From contig JAFYWK010000054.1 of NCBI GenBank assembly GCA_017558065.1, positions 1 through 64,000 of the forward strand: 64,000 bases of DNA. Reading direction: 5' to 3'. The position numbers and the translations under genes were made by a program. Source of the DNA: Paludibacteraceae bacterium (GTDB lineage Bacteria; Bacteroidota; Bacteroidia; Bacteroidales; Paludibacteraceae). Numbering within the stretch: position 1 is the first letter of the stretch; every line of letters starts with the position of its first letter. The notes below the pieces were generated by a model. It was given only the letters and a program-made list of their open reading frames with translations, made no database searches and had not been told where the DNA came from. Positions 17,528 to 26,812 of this stretch are shown piece after piece.

Positions 17528-18522
17528 GAGGTACCAGCTTCGTCATAGGGCTATTGGCATGGCTTTTTGTGGGTATAGCCAGCGCCCACAACTGGCAAGA
17601 TGATTTTTCCAATGCCATAGATTCCAAAGCAGCATGGACAGGTGATTGGGAGCATTTTGCCATCAACAAACACGGGCAACTGCAGAGCCAAGTCAGCCAG
17701 GCTGCAGAAAGTGCACTATTTCACACCAACACCTGCGCTATCCATGCCGAATGGCAATGTTGGGTGCGTATTTCTGGCAATTGCAGCGCACAAAATCAGC
17801 TGCGGTTTTATCTCACATTGACGAACAAAGACATCAATAGCGATGGCTATTTTGTGCAAATAGGTGGCACCAATAAAAACATCACATTATACGAGCAAAA
17901 CAATGGCACAAGCACCAAGATCATCGAGCACCCTCAACGCATCAAGTGTTTGGATGGCTCAGCATCGTATGTGGATGTGCGTGTGACGCGCGATGCAGAT
18001 GGTCTGTTCCACCTCTTCTCATGGATAGAAGGGAAAGACAGCACTTGGGTGGAAGAAGGCGTTGCATTCGTGCCAATGGTACAAAGCACCTACAGCGCCG
18101 TCTATGTCAGGAATAGCAAGACACGCGGATACGACTTCTATATAGATAATGTGCAGGTGCGTGGCGAACAACAGCAATCCCCATTAGGCAACCAGACAAC
18201 CTACGACAAGGCAAGCGCAACCCTGCTATCGGACAACCTTTCGCCTAATCATGATGGTTGGGAAGATGAGGTATGCATTCAGACACTGGTGCCCAATGAT
18301 GACTACATCGCTACATGCGCTGTCTATACCGCTAATGGCATGTTAGTCAAGACGCTATGCCAGCAAACGACAATCTCTCAATCAGAAACACTATGCTGGG
18401 ACGGCACCACTCTGCAAGGGAATACAGCCGAAATAGGAGTCTATGTGCTTTACATCGAATTACGCAACCAGCACACCCACCATACGCTGCGTCAACGCAT
18501 GGCAGTATCGCTAACGCGCTAA
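17524..18522 (+). CDS. Secreted beta-sandwich protein with FlgD-like C-terminal domain
   Basis: The protein has 332 residues with a signal peptide (about 1-21). The first part (about 22-215, DDFSNAIDSKAAWTGDWEHF, then repeated WVRISG and YVDVRVTRD strands) resembles the laminin-G-like first domain of Bacteroidetes lamin-tail proteins. The C-terminal 95 residues (LSPNHDGWEDEVCI, VYTANGMLVKTL, CWDGTTLQGN, GVYVLYIEL) match a FlgD/CHU-C-like Ig fold often found near the end of type IX-secreted proteins. The lamin-tail domain itself is missing, so this may be a short relative. It converges on the MATE gene with a 4-base overlap. Confidence 0.68.
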   Translation: MRGTSFVIGLLAWLFVGIASAHNWQDDFSNAIDSKAAWTGDWEHFAINKHGQLQSQVSQAAESALFHTNTCAIHAEWQCWVRISGNCSAQNQLRFYLTLTNKDINSDGYFVQIGGTNKNITLYEQNNGTSTKIIEHPQRIKCLDGSASYVDVRVTRDADGLFHLFSWIEGKDSTWVEEGVAFVPMVQSTYSAVYVRNSKTRGYDFYIDNVQVRGEQQQSPLGNQTTYDKASATLLSDNLSPNHDGWEDEVCIQTLVPNDDYIATCAVYTANGMLVKTLCQQTTISQSETLCWDGTTLQGNTAEIGVYVLYIELRNQHTHHTLRQRMAVSLTR

Positions 18523-19883
18523 CGTTGCACCCAGAACTTACGCATATCGCGATTGATGAGTATGGCTGATGTTATCACAGATAAGGTGTCGCTAATAGGC
18601 AACGCCCACCATACGCCCCATATCGAATCCCAACCCAACGAACGAAAGAGTGTCGGCAAGCACAATATCAGCGGTATGAGGAACAGCACCTGACGCGTCA
18701 GACTGAGGAAGATCGCTTTCGGAGCCATACCGATAGAGGTGTAGAAGTTACCCGTAATCATCGGAAAACCTACCGCAAACATCACGCACAGCATCACACG
18801 AGCAGGTACTATCGACTGCGCTATCAGCACCTCATCGTGCGTGAAGAGACGGATAAAACCCTCGGGCCAAATCACGCCCAGCAGCCACAACACACCCATC
18901 ACACAGGTGGCACAATACACCGACAACTTGAACGCCCTCGTCATACGCGCATACAGATTGGCGCCATAATTATAGCCCACAATAGGTTGCATACCCTGCT
19001 GGATACCCATGACAATCATCGCAAAGAAGAACATAAAGCGATTGGTCATACCAAACGTAGCAATAGCCATATCACCGCCGTAGCGCTTGAGTTGGTTGTT
19101 GAGCACTATCACCACAAAGCATGCCGCCAAGTGCATGAGAAAAGGAGCAGTACCTATACCCAAAGCGCGCATCGTGATGTCGCGCTTCAAGCGCCATATA
19201 CCACGATGGAAATAAATAACTTCTTTAGGATTGAGGAAAATAATCAATTCTACCACCACAGACACCAATTGCGAGATCATCGTCGCCAACGCCGCACCAC
19301 GCACACCCATATCCAGCACGAAGATAAAGATAGGGTCCAACACCACATTCAATGTCACCGCCAGAATGGTCGCATACATCGATATACGCGGGTGACCTAT
19401 GGAGCGCAACATACTGTTCAGACCATAGTAGATATGCGTCAGTATATTGCCCAAGAGTATTATTTCCATATAATCGCGCGCGTAAGCAATCGTAGCATCG
19501 CTGGCGCCAAAGGCATACAGGATAGGGTCAAGCCAATATAATCCCACCACCATCACCAACGCACCCAACAGCACATTCAGCAATATCACATTCGCCAACA
19601 CATCGTTGGCAGAACGATAATCTTTCTCGCCGAGTTTGATGGCCACCAACGAACTGGCACCCACACCTACCAACGTACCAAAAGCGGCACAAATGTCCAT
19701 AAACGGTTTGGCTACCGTCAGTCCCGACAATGCCAGCGCACCCACACCATGACCGATAAAAATGGAGTCCACCATGTTGTACAACGACATGGCAGTCATG
19801 GCAATAATACCAGGCATAGCATACTTAAATAGTAGGCTACGAATAGAGGCGCTTCCGAGTTCGGTTATCTTAGGTGCTGACAT
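18519..19883 (-). CDS. MATE-family multidrug efflux transporter
   Basis: The protein (454 residues) has 12 predicted hydrophobic segments in two symmetric halves, the standard MATE layout. Recognisable are YNMVDSIFIGHGVGALALSG (about 36-55), the loop with GVGASSLVAIKLGEKD and in the second half GIQQGMQPIVGYNYGA (about 290-305). It would export cationic drugs or metabolites using a Na+ or H+ gradient. Its 5' end overlaps the apbC gene by 19 bases, so the two are cotranscribed. Confidence 0.9.
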   Translation of the reverse strand: MSAPKITELGSASIRSLLFKYAMPGIIAMTAMSLYNMVDSIFIGHGVGALALSGLTVAKPFMDICAAFGTLVGVGASSLVAIKLGEKDYRSANDVLANVILLNVLLGALVMVVGLYWLDPILYAFGASDATIAYARDYMEIILLGNILTHIYYGLNSMLRSIGHPRISMYATILAVTLNVVLDPIFIFVLDMGVRGAALATMISQLVSVVVELIIFLNPKEVIYFHRGIWRLKRDITMRALGIGTAPFLMHLAACFVVIVLNNQLKRYGGDMAIATFGMTNRFMFFFAMIVMGIQQGMQPIVGYNYGANLYARMTRAFKLSVYCATCVMGVLWLLGVIWPEGFIRLFTHDEVLIAQSIVPARVMLCVMFAVGFPMITGNFYTSIGMAPKAIFLSLTRQVLFLIPLILCLPTLFRSLGWDSIWGVWWALPISDTLSVITSAILINRDMRKFWVQR

Positions 19884-20905
19884 ATACTTTCAAACATTTG
19901 TGTTGCGGGGTGTCCATCTTGCAAGGCAATAGGTGTACCCTCGTCGCCACCTTCGCGAATCGATTGTACCAATGGCACCTGACCCAGCAGTGGGATATTC
20001 AACTCCTCTGCCAACTGCTTGCCGCCGTCTTTACCAAAGATATAGTAGCGGTTATTGGGCAACTCGGCAGGCGTGAACCATGCCATATTCTCTATCAGAC
20101 CCAATACAGGCACATTGATTTTCTCATTGAGGAACATATCCACACCCTTGCGTGCGTCCACCAGTGCCACAGGTTGAGGCGTAGTCACCACAATCGCTCC
20201 TGTCAGGTGCAGGTGCTGTACCAATGTCAAGTGAATATCGCTGGTGCCAGGAGGCAGGTCAATGAGGAAATAGTCCAGCTCGCCCCAGTTGGCATCCTGA
20301 ATCAGTTGCTTGATAGCATTGCTCGCCATACCTCCACGCCATACCACTGCCTGCTGAGGATCAACAAAGAAGCCGATAGACAGCATCTTCACCCCGTATT
20401 GCTCAATGGGCTCAATCAGGTTGCGACCGTTCACGGGTGTGGAGACAGGGCGGCAACCCTCGGTGTGAAACATCTTCGGTATGGATGGACCATGTATATC
20501 GGCATCCAGCAGTCCGACCTTGTAACCCATCTTTGCCAAGGCAATAGCCAGGTTAGCGGAGATGGTGGATTTGCCCACGCCACCTTTACCCGAGTGAATA
20601 GCAATCACTTGCGCTGCGCGCAGGTTCTCCACCGAATCCACCTTCGGTGCCATGTTCTGCTTGATAAACTTGGTGTGGATATGCACTGCCGCATTCTCAT
20701 CCACGTAGGTATGAATAGCCGTCTCCGCTGCTTTGACCACGGATTTGCGAAATGGGTCGTTGTCTTTTTCGAATATCAACGAGAACGATACCTCCAAACC
20801 CGAGATGCGAATATCATCTTCGAGCATACCGCTCTCTATGAGGTTCTTACCCGTGCCTGGGTAACGAACATGTTGTAGTGCGTCAATGATCTGTTGAGGA
20901 TACAT
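19865..20905 (-). CDS. apbC: Mrp/ApbC-type iron-sulfur cluster carrier ATPase
   Basis: The protein (346 residues) has an N-terminal MIP18-like domain (about 1-85) and a P-loop ATPase domain with the deviant Walker A SGKGGVGKSTISANLA (about 105-120), followed by GLLDADIHGPSIPKMF and IDLPPGTSDIHLTLVQ (Walker B region). The C-x-x-C pair that many members use to bind the 4Fe-4S cluster, usually near the C-terminus, is not evident here, which weakens a simple carrier assignment. The protein transfers Fe-S clusters to apoproteins in the cytosol. Confidence 0.88.
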   Translation of the reverse strand: MYPQQIIDALQHVRYPGTGKNLIESGMLEDDIRISGLEVSFSLIFEKDNDPFRKSVVKAAETAIHTYVDENAAVHIHTKFIKQNMAPKVDSVENLRAAQVIAIHSGKGGVGKSTISANLAIALAKMGYKVGLLDADIHGPSIPKMFHTEGCRPVSTPVNGRNLIEPIEQYGVKMLSIGFFVDPQQAVVWRGGMASNAIKQLIQDANWGELDYFLIDLPPGTSDIHLTLVQHLHLTGAIVVTTPQPVALVDARKGVDMFLNEKINVPVLGLIENMAWFTPAELPNNRYYIFGKDGGKQLAEELNIPLLGQVPLVQSIREGGDEGTPIALQDGHPATQMFESICQHLR

Positions 20906-20936
20906 GTTGATTTACTATTGGACTATTTACAATGTA

Positions 20937-21719
20937 CTAATTTTGCGTCGTATAGTTTCTGCCGTATGAACGATACGTGTCTTTTTCAATTTCTATTTCT
21001 GGTTCGATGAGCGATGGTTCTTCGGGCAGTTGCCATACGATATACTTGATGGTCAACCCGCGATCGAGCCACTGGTGCTCATAGTGCGTCTGCAAGGCGC
21101 GCGCCTCATCTGTAGCGGATTCTGGCGTCTGGTATCCGGCATCCGCTATCCGGTTATATAGATCATCCGTATCCACCAATATCGGATACTGATTCTCCTT
21201 CACCATCGCCTGCGTATAGGTATAGAGGAAAGGGCTGTCCGTCTTCAGATGAATAACGCCATTGGGCTTGAGCAACTGGCGATAGCGTGCCATGAAGTAG
21301 GTGGATGTCAGTCGCTTGGTGGCTTTCTTCATCTGTGGGTCGGGGAAGGTGATCCAAATCTCTGCCACCTCATCGGGCGCAAAGAAATGGCTAATCATCT
21401 CGATGTTCGTGCGCAAGAATGCCACATTCTTAATGCCGGCCAACTCTGCTTGCTTGGCACCAGCCCACATGCGTGCACCTTTGATGTCAATGCCTATGTA
21501 ATTTTTATCGGGGTTACGCGCTGCCAATCCTACGGTGTATTCGCCACGACCACAACCCAATTCCAATACGATGGGGTTGTCGTTCTTGAAATACTCCGCA
21601 TGCCATTTGCCACGCATAGCCACTACGGGACTCTCTTCCACACACTCGCGTGCTCCACATTGAAACACGTTGTGGAAAGTCTCCATCTCTGCAAATTTCT
21701 TTAGTTTGTTCTTTCCCAT
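20937..21719 (-). CDS. trmB: tRNA (guanine-46-N7)-methyltransferase
   Basis: The protein (260 residues) is a class I AdoMet methyltransferase with [18 protein letters not shown] (motif I, about 52-69), [12 protein letters not shown], and the TrmB signature [16 protein letters not shown] (about 124-139). It makes m7G46 in tRNA variable loops. The segment near 21110-21155 contains TATCCGGCATCCGCTATCCGG, a patch of low complexity similar to the window's short repeats. A 31-base gap separates it from apbC; both may be in one operon. Confidence 0.93.
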   Translation of the reverse strand: MGKNKLKKFAEMETFHNVFQCGARECVEESPVVAMRGKWHAEYFKNDNPIVLELGCGRGEYTVGLAARNPDKNYIGIDIKGARMWAGAKQAELAGIKNVAFLRTNIEMISHFFAPDEVAEIWITFPDPQMKKATKRLTSTYFMARYRQLLKPNGVIHLKTDSPFLYTYTQAMVKENQYPILVDTDDLYNRIADAGYQTPESATDEARALQTHYEHQWLDRGLTIKYIVWQLPEEPSLIEPEIEIEKDTYRSYGRNYTTQN

Positions 21720-21781
21720 ATAATACTCGCCTTTAACCTCTAAACACTAAACAGTAGCGCAACAGGCGCGTCCACTAAACA

Positions 21782-22234
21782 CTACTCCCGAATCACCATA
21801 CCCACATCCGTAATGCCTTTCAGCCATTCCGTGCGCATGCCATGTTGAATGATAAAACGACGTGGACACGTGTGTGCAGGGCTGTTTTCTATATACAATA
21901 ATGGCAGTTCATACCGATTTATACCCGAACCCAACCAACGCCCATAGTCATCTGCCAAAGTGGCTTCAATGGTATCGCGTTGTGATATGCCCAAATCGGT
22001 ACAGCTTTCCACAAATAACCATAGATTCTGATAGGCATATTGATTCGTATGGCGCACTACGATAAGCACATCGTATGTGCCCACGCTATCCTGCATATCC
22101 GTCTCGAAGGTTAGCACCGAGTCTTCATGCCATCCTTCTATGGATATGGTGCGAAAATCGCTATACACCACCCTTTGCTGGCAACTACTCAGTGCCAACA
22201 AACCTACGACCAGTATGAACCACGTTTTTCTCAT
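21782..22234 (-). CDS. gldH: Gliding-motility lipoprotein GldH
   Basis: The protein (150 residues) has a lipoprotein signal ending in LALSSC (Cys at about 18). The rest has the GldH core: VVYSDFRTISIEGWHEDSVLTF, YDVLIVVRHTNQYAYQNLWLFVE and GHGxNRYELPLLY-like text (here SGINRYELPLLYIE). GldH homologues are found throughout Bacteroidetes including non-gliders, usually with ricT and holB upstream, exactly as here. The role outside gliding is unclear. The start overlaps the ricT stop by 4 bases. Confidence 0.88.
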   Translation of the reverse strand: MRKTWFILVVGLLALSSCQQRVVYSDFRTISIEGWHEDSVLTFETDMQDSVGTYDVLIVVRHTNQYAYQNLWLFVESCTDLGISQRDTIEATLADDYGRWLGSGINRYELPLLYIENSPAHTCPRRFIIQHGMRTEWLKGITDVGMVIRE

Positions 22235-23382
22235 GAACGATTGCGATTATTTCTGTTTCGATTGCGCGATGAGTTAGAGCGATTGTGATGATTGTTGGAT
22301 TCGCGTTTTTTCTTATCGAAACGGGTCAAGTCATCTTGTCCCACCACGTTCTGATAATCCACTGTCACTGTCTCTACCGAGGACTGTTTTCCGCCAAGCG
22401 ACAATGGTTTCTCGCCTCTTCTGTTCATATCGATTATTTCTCTTGCGCGCTTCACCGATATGGTCTGCAAGTTGGCTGGATGATGCGAATCGGTGGAGTA
22501 GGTCACCTCTTCTTTGAGCGCGTCGGCTGAGAAATAGTAATATACCGCATCTTTTGTTTCCAAATGTTGGTGGCGCGCTGGCAGTTTCTTCACCGCCTCT
22601 TCGTAGATTGGCGTTTCGTAATTCAGACAGCACTTCAATTTCGCACACTGTCCTGCCAGTTTCTGCGGATTAAGGGCTATGTTTTGCAAACGTGCCGCAT
22701 TGGTTCCCACCGAATTGAATTGGGTCATCCATGTGGAGCAACACAGTTCTCTGCCGCATGGGCCTGTTCCGCCTATTCGTCCTGCCTCTTGGCGTGCACC
22801 AATCTGCTTCATCTCGATGCGTACGCGGAAACTCTCCGCATAGACCTTGATGAGTTGCCTAAAATCCACACGTCCATCTGCGATATAGTAGAAGATCGCT
22901 TTTGTTCCATCGCCCTGATATTCCACATCGCCAATCTTCATTTCCAGACCAAGCGATTTGGCGAGTTGGCGCGCCTTGATCATAGTCTCCTGTTCTTTGG
23001 CATGGGCTTCTACGGCACGTTGGTCATCCTCCGCAGTCGCTATGCGCAGGATATTGCGTATCTCGTATCGTTCCAGATTGATATGTGCTTTTTGCATTTG
23101 CACTTCTACCAACTTACCCGTCAATGTCACTTCGCCCATGTCATAACCCGGGTTGGCTTCCACGATAACCACGCTACCTTTCTCCAGCGGCAACTGCAGG
23201 TTATTATGATAATACCCCTTGCGCGTATTCTTGAATTGCACTTCTACCAAGTCCGACTCTTGCCCTGTTTTGGGAATATCACTCAGCCAATCCACCACAG
23301 GCAACATGTGTCGTGAATTACGGTTGCATGCCTTTTTGGTGATGTGACACGCACCATTTTCTATAATAAATTCTTCTTTCAT
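22231..23382 (-). CDS. ricT: RicT (YaaT)-like PSP1-domain protein
   Basis: The protein has 383 residues. The PSP1 domain (about 40-170) is followed by the cysteine-rich region typical of RicT: GTGPCGRELCCSTWM (about 205-219) and KLKCCLNYE (about 247-255), which bind an Fe-S cluster in B. subtilis RicT. The tail (about 345-383) is a run of Arg, Asn and Ser. In Firmicutes RicT supports RNA processing by RNase Y; in Bacteroidetes the gene is always near gldH and holB. The gap upstream holds a short tandem repeat (see 23389-23470). Confidence 0.87.
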   Translation of the reverse strand: MKEEFIIENGACHITKKACNRNSRHMLPVVDWLSDIPKTGQESDLVEVQFKNTRKGYYHNNLQLPLEKGSVVIVEANPGYDMGEVTLTGKLVEVQMQKAHINLERYEIRNILRIATAEDDQRAVEAHAKEQETMIKARQLAKSLGLEMKIGDVEYQGDGTKAIFYYIADGRVDFRQLIKVYAESFRVRIEMKQIGARQEAGRIGGTGPCGRELCCSTWMTQFNSVGTNAARLQNIALNPQKLAGQCAKLKCCLNYETPIYEEAVKKLPARHQHLETKDAVYYYFSADALKEEVTYSTDSHHPANLQTISVKRAREIIDMNRRGEKPLSLGGKQSSVETVTVDYQNVVGQDDLTRFDKKKRESNNHHNRSNSSRNRNRNNRNRS

Positions 23383-23388
23383 ATTTCT

Positions 23389-23470
23389 AAACCATTCTAA
23401 ACAACTCTACACAATTCTACACCACTCTAAACAACTCTAAACCACTCTACACCACTCTAAACAACTCTCC
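23389..23470. repeat. Tandem repeat in the holB-ricT gap
   Basis: About five imperfect copies of ACCACTCTAAACAACTCT/ACAC fill the gap between holB and ricT. Similar text (AACAACTCTAAACAACTGC) lies before pgk at 30097-30130 and in the trmB-gldH gap. No hairpin or promoter is visible in it. Confidence 0.8.
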
Positions 23471-23475
23471 ACCCC

Positions 23476-24621
23476 TCACTTCACCAGCACGATCATCTGC
23501 AAGCACAGGTCAAAGAAAATGATTTTGGCATTTCCGTTTTGTGATATCTGTTGTTCGGCTTTGCTCAGTTCCTCCATCATCTTCTCCACATTGCCATCGT
23601 GGATAAACGGAGCGAACTTCGTCGAGAACGCACGCTCTTGCTTGGTTTGGTAATTCATCTCGCTGTTACCAAAATTGTATATATAGTTCTCTCGCAACTG
23701 TCGCTGTGCGTATTGCAAAAACGCTTTTTGCTTCTCGCGACCTACCTTGCTATCTGCCATATCCATGCTCCACCTACGCAGGTTCAGCAATGCGCTGTAA
23801 TCTTTCTTCTGCCCCACCAACCACGCATTGCGCATCAATGCCACAAAATCATCAAAAAACGTCTGATTATCTTCGCTCTCGCTCATCGTTTTCAGAGCCG
23901 CAAGATAGCTGCCGTTCGCCATGTGTGCAATGTCGTGGGCTTCTTCTGCATCCAGCCATGCGTATTCTTTTTGCAACCCTACAGCAATCGTTTCTTCACT
24001 CAACCGAGGCACTCTCACCTCTTGTACGCGCGACAATATGGTACTCAGGAGCTGTTCGGGGTGCTCACTCACAAGCAAAAACAGCGTCATCGTGGGCGGC
24101 TCTTCCAGAAGCTTCAACAACTTGTTCGCACACGCTACATTCATTTTCTCTGGTTGCCAGATGATCATGATCTTATATCCCCCAGCAAAACTCTTGAGCG
24201 AGAGTTTGCGAAGTATCTCGCTGCTCTCTTTCTCATATATCATGCCTTGCTTCGTTTCCACACCCATCACACGATACCAATCGTCCAAATCAAAATACTT
24301 GTGCTCCGTCACCAATCCTTTCCACTTCTCTGCAAAAGCATCGCACACATCACCATCATCGCCTTTCACAATAGGAAAAGCAAAATGCAAATCGGGGTGT
24401 TGCAACTTGCTAAATTGCACGCACGTAGGACATACGCCACACGAATCATGCTCCGTACGATTAGGACATGCCACGTACTGCGCATACGCAAGCGCCAACG
24501 CCAATTTACCCACTCCCTGAGGCCCCGCAAACAACTGCGCATGCGCAATGCGACCTTCACGCACCGCTTGACGCAACTGCCTCTTCACCTCTTCTTGTCC
24601 TATGATATCACAAAATCTCAT
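23476..24621 (-). CDS. holB: DNA polymerase III delta prime subunit
   Basis: The protein (381 residues) is a clamp-loader AAA+ subunit: IIGQEEVKRQLRQAV (about 5-19), Walker A GPQGVGKLALA (about 34-44), the zinc-binding set C-x8-CGVCPTC (about 52-66), and the helicase-like sensor region with LLKLLEEPP (about 168-176). The conserved SRC-type motif reads LSRVQEVRVP with no Cys. It helps load the sliding clamp. Read from the minus strand it precedes ricT and gldH, a Bacteroidetes-typical arrangement. Confidence 0.9.
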   Translation of the reverse strand: MRFCDIIGQEEVKRQLRQAVREGRIAHAQLFAGPQGVGKLALALAYAQYVACPNRTEHDSCGVCPTCVQFSKLQHPDLHFAFPIVKGDDGDVCDAFAEKWKGLVTEHKYFDLDDWYRVMGVETKQGMIYEKESSEILRKLSLKSFAGGYKIMIIWQPEKMNVACANKLLKLLEEPPTMTLFLLVSEHPEQLLSTILSRVQEVRVPRLSEETIAVGLQKEYAWLDAEEAHDIAHMANGSYLAALKTMSESEDNQTFFDDFVALMRNAWLVGQKKDYSALLNLRRWSMDMADSKVGREKQKAFLQYAQRQLRENYIYNFGNSEMNYQTKQERAFSTKFAPFIHDGNVEKMMEELSKAEQQISQNGNAKIIFFDLCLQMIVLVK

Positions 24622-24650
24622 ACCTTCAACCTCTCACCTTCAACCTTTCA
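24621..24650. repeat. Short repeat between smpB and holB
   Basis: The gap reads TACCTTCAACCTCTCACCTTCAACC on the plus strand. Its complement is the GGTTGAAGGTGAGAGG text seen in several coding repeats. Confidence 0.6.
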
Positions 24651-25095
24651 ATATCCTCTGCAACTCTCGCTTATCATCTGCCGCACGCAGGGATTGGCGT
24701 TTGTCGTAGCTGTGTTTACCCTGACAGAGTGCGATCTCCATTTTGGCAAACCCTTTATCGTTGATAAACAGGCGCAGAGGAACGATGGTCTTACCCGTGT
24801 CTTGCACCTGTCGTTGCAGTTTGTTCAGCTCCTTGCGCGTCATCAGCAGTTTGCGATCACGTTTGGCTTCATGATTGGTGTAACTACCAAAACGATACTC
24901 GGCTATATGCATCTGCTTGACCCACAATTCATTACCCACAAACTGACAATAGGTATCTACCAGCGATGCCTTGCTCTCTCTAATGGACTTAATCTCTGTC
25001 CCAAACAGCTGAATGCCAGCCAAATACCTATCCAGCACCTCATAATCAAAGGTGGCTCTACGGTTTTTAATATTGATATTGCTTTTTAGTCGCAT
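24640..25095 (-). CDS. smpB: SsrA-binding protein SmpB
   Basis: The protein (151 residues) has the family's [27 protein letters not shown] start (read from about 5), the segment [19 protein letters not shown] (about 32-50), and the basic C-terminal tail [22 protein letters not shown] (about 126-147) that inserts into the ribosome. It brings tmRNA to stalled ribosomes. It starts 38 bases after a good promoter. Confidence 0.95.
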   Translation of the reverse strand: MRLKSNINIKNRRATFDYEVLDRYLAGIQLFGTEIKSIRESKASLVDTYCQFVGNELWVKQMHIAEYRFGSYTNHEAKRDRKLLMTRKELNKLQRQVQDTGKTIVPLRLFINDKGFAKMEIALCQGKHSYDKRQSLRAADDKRELQRILKG

Positions 25096-25132
25096 ATTTA
25101 GCCAAATTACATTGCTATATCACATAAGCCTG

Positions 25133-25163
25133 CAAAGGTACTACAAAAATTGCAAATATGCAA
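25133..25163 (-). promoter_or_regulatory. Promoter of smpB-holB-ricT-gldH
   Basis: Minus strand: TTG (25163-25161), 20 bases, TACCTTTG (25140-25133), 38 bases ahead of the smpB ATG. Confidence 0.82.
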
Positions 25164-25189
25164 GTGTTCGACTCTTTTTTTTGCATTTG

Positions 25190-26254
25190 TCAGATACTGA
25201 ATAGATATTCTATCGCTTCCTGTATATCTTTCGGCGGCAACACTTGGTCTATGACCGCTGCTCCAACATCGCGAAGCAGCGTGAAGTTAATCTGCGGCAA
25301 AGCACCACCCGCCACCTTGTTCTTCTTGTCATGTATCATCCACTGCATCAGTTGCTCGCGTTGCTGACAATTACATTCAGGGCGACCATAGTACTCCACC
25401 ATCAGATGGGTCAGCATTGTCAGCACCTCACGCGGACAACCCGCATGCACAACACTCAAATACACCTCTGCTACCATGCCCCAAAGCACGCAATGACCGT
25501 GATATGTGTGGTGTTGCATGGTGCCATGTGGTACAGCATTGTGCAGCATAGCCGATTCGATAGCATGACCTATGGTATGACCAAAGTTCAGCGTGCGGCG
25601 AATATTCTTCTCCTGCGGATCAGCCGCTACAATCCGCTCCTTAATGGCTATACTATCCGCAATCAACGGAGCCAACGTCGCTATATCTTGACCGTGAATA
25701 TCCCACGCCAATAGTTCTTGCCAATGTCTCGGACTGGCTATCAAACCGTGTTTGAACATCTCCGCCAAACCACTCAGCAATTCGCCGACAGGCAATGTAC
25801 GCAGAAAATCAGGATCAATCAATGTCGCCTCTGGCTGCGTGAAACTACCTATCACATTCTTTATTCCTTGATAATCAAATCCCGTCTTCCCTCCCGACGA
25901 AGCATCCACCATTGCAAGCAAGGTGGTCGGTATATTCATAAATCGAATGCCGCGCATATACGTTGCCGCAGCAAAACCACCCAGGTCCGTCACCATACCG
26001 CCGCCCAGATTGATTAGCATCGCCTCACGCGTGGCATGATGTTTGAGCAGAAAATCCCAAACCACCTGCACCGACGACAAACACTTGCTCTCTTCGCCAG
26101 CTTCAATCGTGAGCACATGATACGGAATTTTCCCGATGGATTCGGCCAAAAGTGGCAAACAGTGCACCGCTGTATGGCTATCCGTCAGCACAAATAATTG
26201 CCCACCAGGCACAGTGGAAAGTATCGTTCTGAGTTGTGTAGAATGGTGTAACAT
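25190..26254 (-). CDS. aroB: 3-dehydroquinate synthase
   Basis: The protein has 354 residues from the ATG at 26254 (MLHHSTQLRTIL). A longer frame reaches 26308 but its extra 18 residues are not family-like and overlap the promoter. Recognisable are INLGGGMVTDLGGFAAATYMRG (NAD-binding glycine loop, about 80-101; given here in part), PTTLLAMVDASSGGKTGFD (about 106-125), and HTIGHAIESA, the zinc-binding histidines (about 232-241). It makes 3-dehydroquinate from DAHP in the shikimate pathway. It is transcribed divergently from the thioredoxin-like gene from a shared promoter region. Confidence 0.93.
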   Translation of the reverse strand: MLHHSTQLRTILSTVPGGQLFVLTDSHTAVHCLPLLAESIGKIPYHVLTIEAGEESKCLSSVQVVWDFLLKHHATREAMLINLGGGMVTDLGGFAAATYMRGIRFMNIPTTLLAMVDASSGGKTGFDYQGIKNVIGSFTQPEATLIDPDFLRTLPVGELLSGLAEMFKHGLIASPRHWQELLAWDIHGQDIATLAPLIADSIAIKERIVAADPQEKNIRRTLNFGHTIGHAIESAMLHNAVPHGTMQHHTYHGHCVLWGMVAEVYLSVVHAGCPREVLTMLTHLMVEYYGRPECNCQQREQLMQWMIHDKKNKVAGGALPQINFTLLRDVGAAVIDQVLPPKDIQEAIEYLFSI

Positions 26255-26273
26255 TGTTTTTTGTCGTAAAAAG

Positions 26274-26305
26274 TTTGCAAAGTTACGATTTTTTTTGTAA
26301 TTTTG
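26274..26305 (+). promoter_or_regulatory. Overlapping divergent promoters, aroB and thioredoxin-like gene
   Basis: Plus strand: TTTG (26274-26277), 20 bases, TAATTTTG (26298-26305), leading to the ATG at 26326. On the minus strand TAACTTTG (26285-26278) abuts the plus-strand TTTG and leads to aroB at 26254; its own -33 element is poor (GGTG). The two polymerase sites overlap, so they may exclude each other. Confidence 0.7.
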
Positions 26306-26325
26306 CACCCTAAATTAGAAAAATT

Positions 26326-26757
26326 ATGCAAAAAAGACTCTTTTTTACCTTTTTATTGGTAATTTTCGCCCTCTCCTGCATGGCTGAAGGGCTCACGTAT
26401 CTCTCCACCGCGGATTTCAAGGCCAAGGTTTTCTACTACGACCTCGCATCAGGCCAACAACTCCAATGGAAATATATCGGCGACAAACCATGCCTCATCG
26501 ATTTCTCCACCACATGGTGCGGTTGGTGCAAGAAGTTGCACCCGATCCTGGAGCAAGTAGCCAAGCAATACGAGGGCAAGGTGTATGTCTATACCCTCGA
26601 TGCGGAGAAGGAACCCGAAGTAGCAGCCATCTTCGGTGTCCGCAGCTATCCTACGGTGGTCTTCTGTCCTATGGAAGGTGGTCCACGCATCGCCCAGGGC
26701 TACCACGAACTAGACTATTGGCAAGAAGCCATCAAGCAAATCCTCCATGTAGAATAA
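26326..26757 (+). CDS. Exported thioredoxin-like protein
   Basis: The protein has 143 residues with a signal peptide (about 1-20, ending SCMA, possibly a lipoprotein signal FALSC). The thioredoxin fold follows with the active site TTWCGWCKKLHP (CxxC, about 63-74) and the cis-Pro segment SYPTVVFCP (about 108-116). Such proteins reduce or oxidise disulfides in the periplasm. Its own promoter lies 21 bases upstream. Confidence 0.88.
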   Translation: MQKRLFFTFLLVIFALSCMAEGLTYLSTADFKAKVFYYDLASGQQLQWKYIGDKPCLIDFSTTWCGWCKKLHPILEQVAKQYEGKVYVYTLDAEKEPEVAAIFGVRSYPTVVFCPMEGGPRIAQGYHELDYWQEAIKQILHVE

Positions 26758-26812
26758 CCTTTAAAACTTTTAAAACTTTTAAAACCTTTAGAACCCCTCG
26801 AACGTCTAACTC
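26758..26812. repeat. Tandem repeat in the thioredoxin-antiporter gap
   Basis: Repeats of CTTTTAAAA with drift to CCTTTAGAACC fill the 55-base gap. No stem-loop with a T tract is seen. Confidence 0.7.

Noticed and set aside
19874..20878. A 334-residue plus-strand frame
   Set aside because: It is the antisense of apbC and shows no conserved motif.
23551..25089. A 512-residue plus-strand frame
   Set aside because: It lies opposite holB and smpB, which are certain, and its text is His/Arg-rich shadow sequence.
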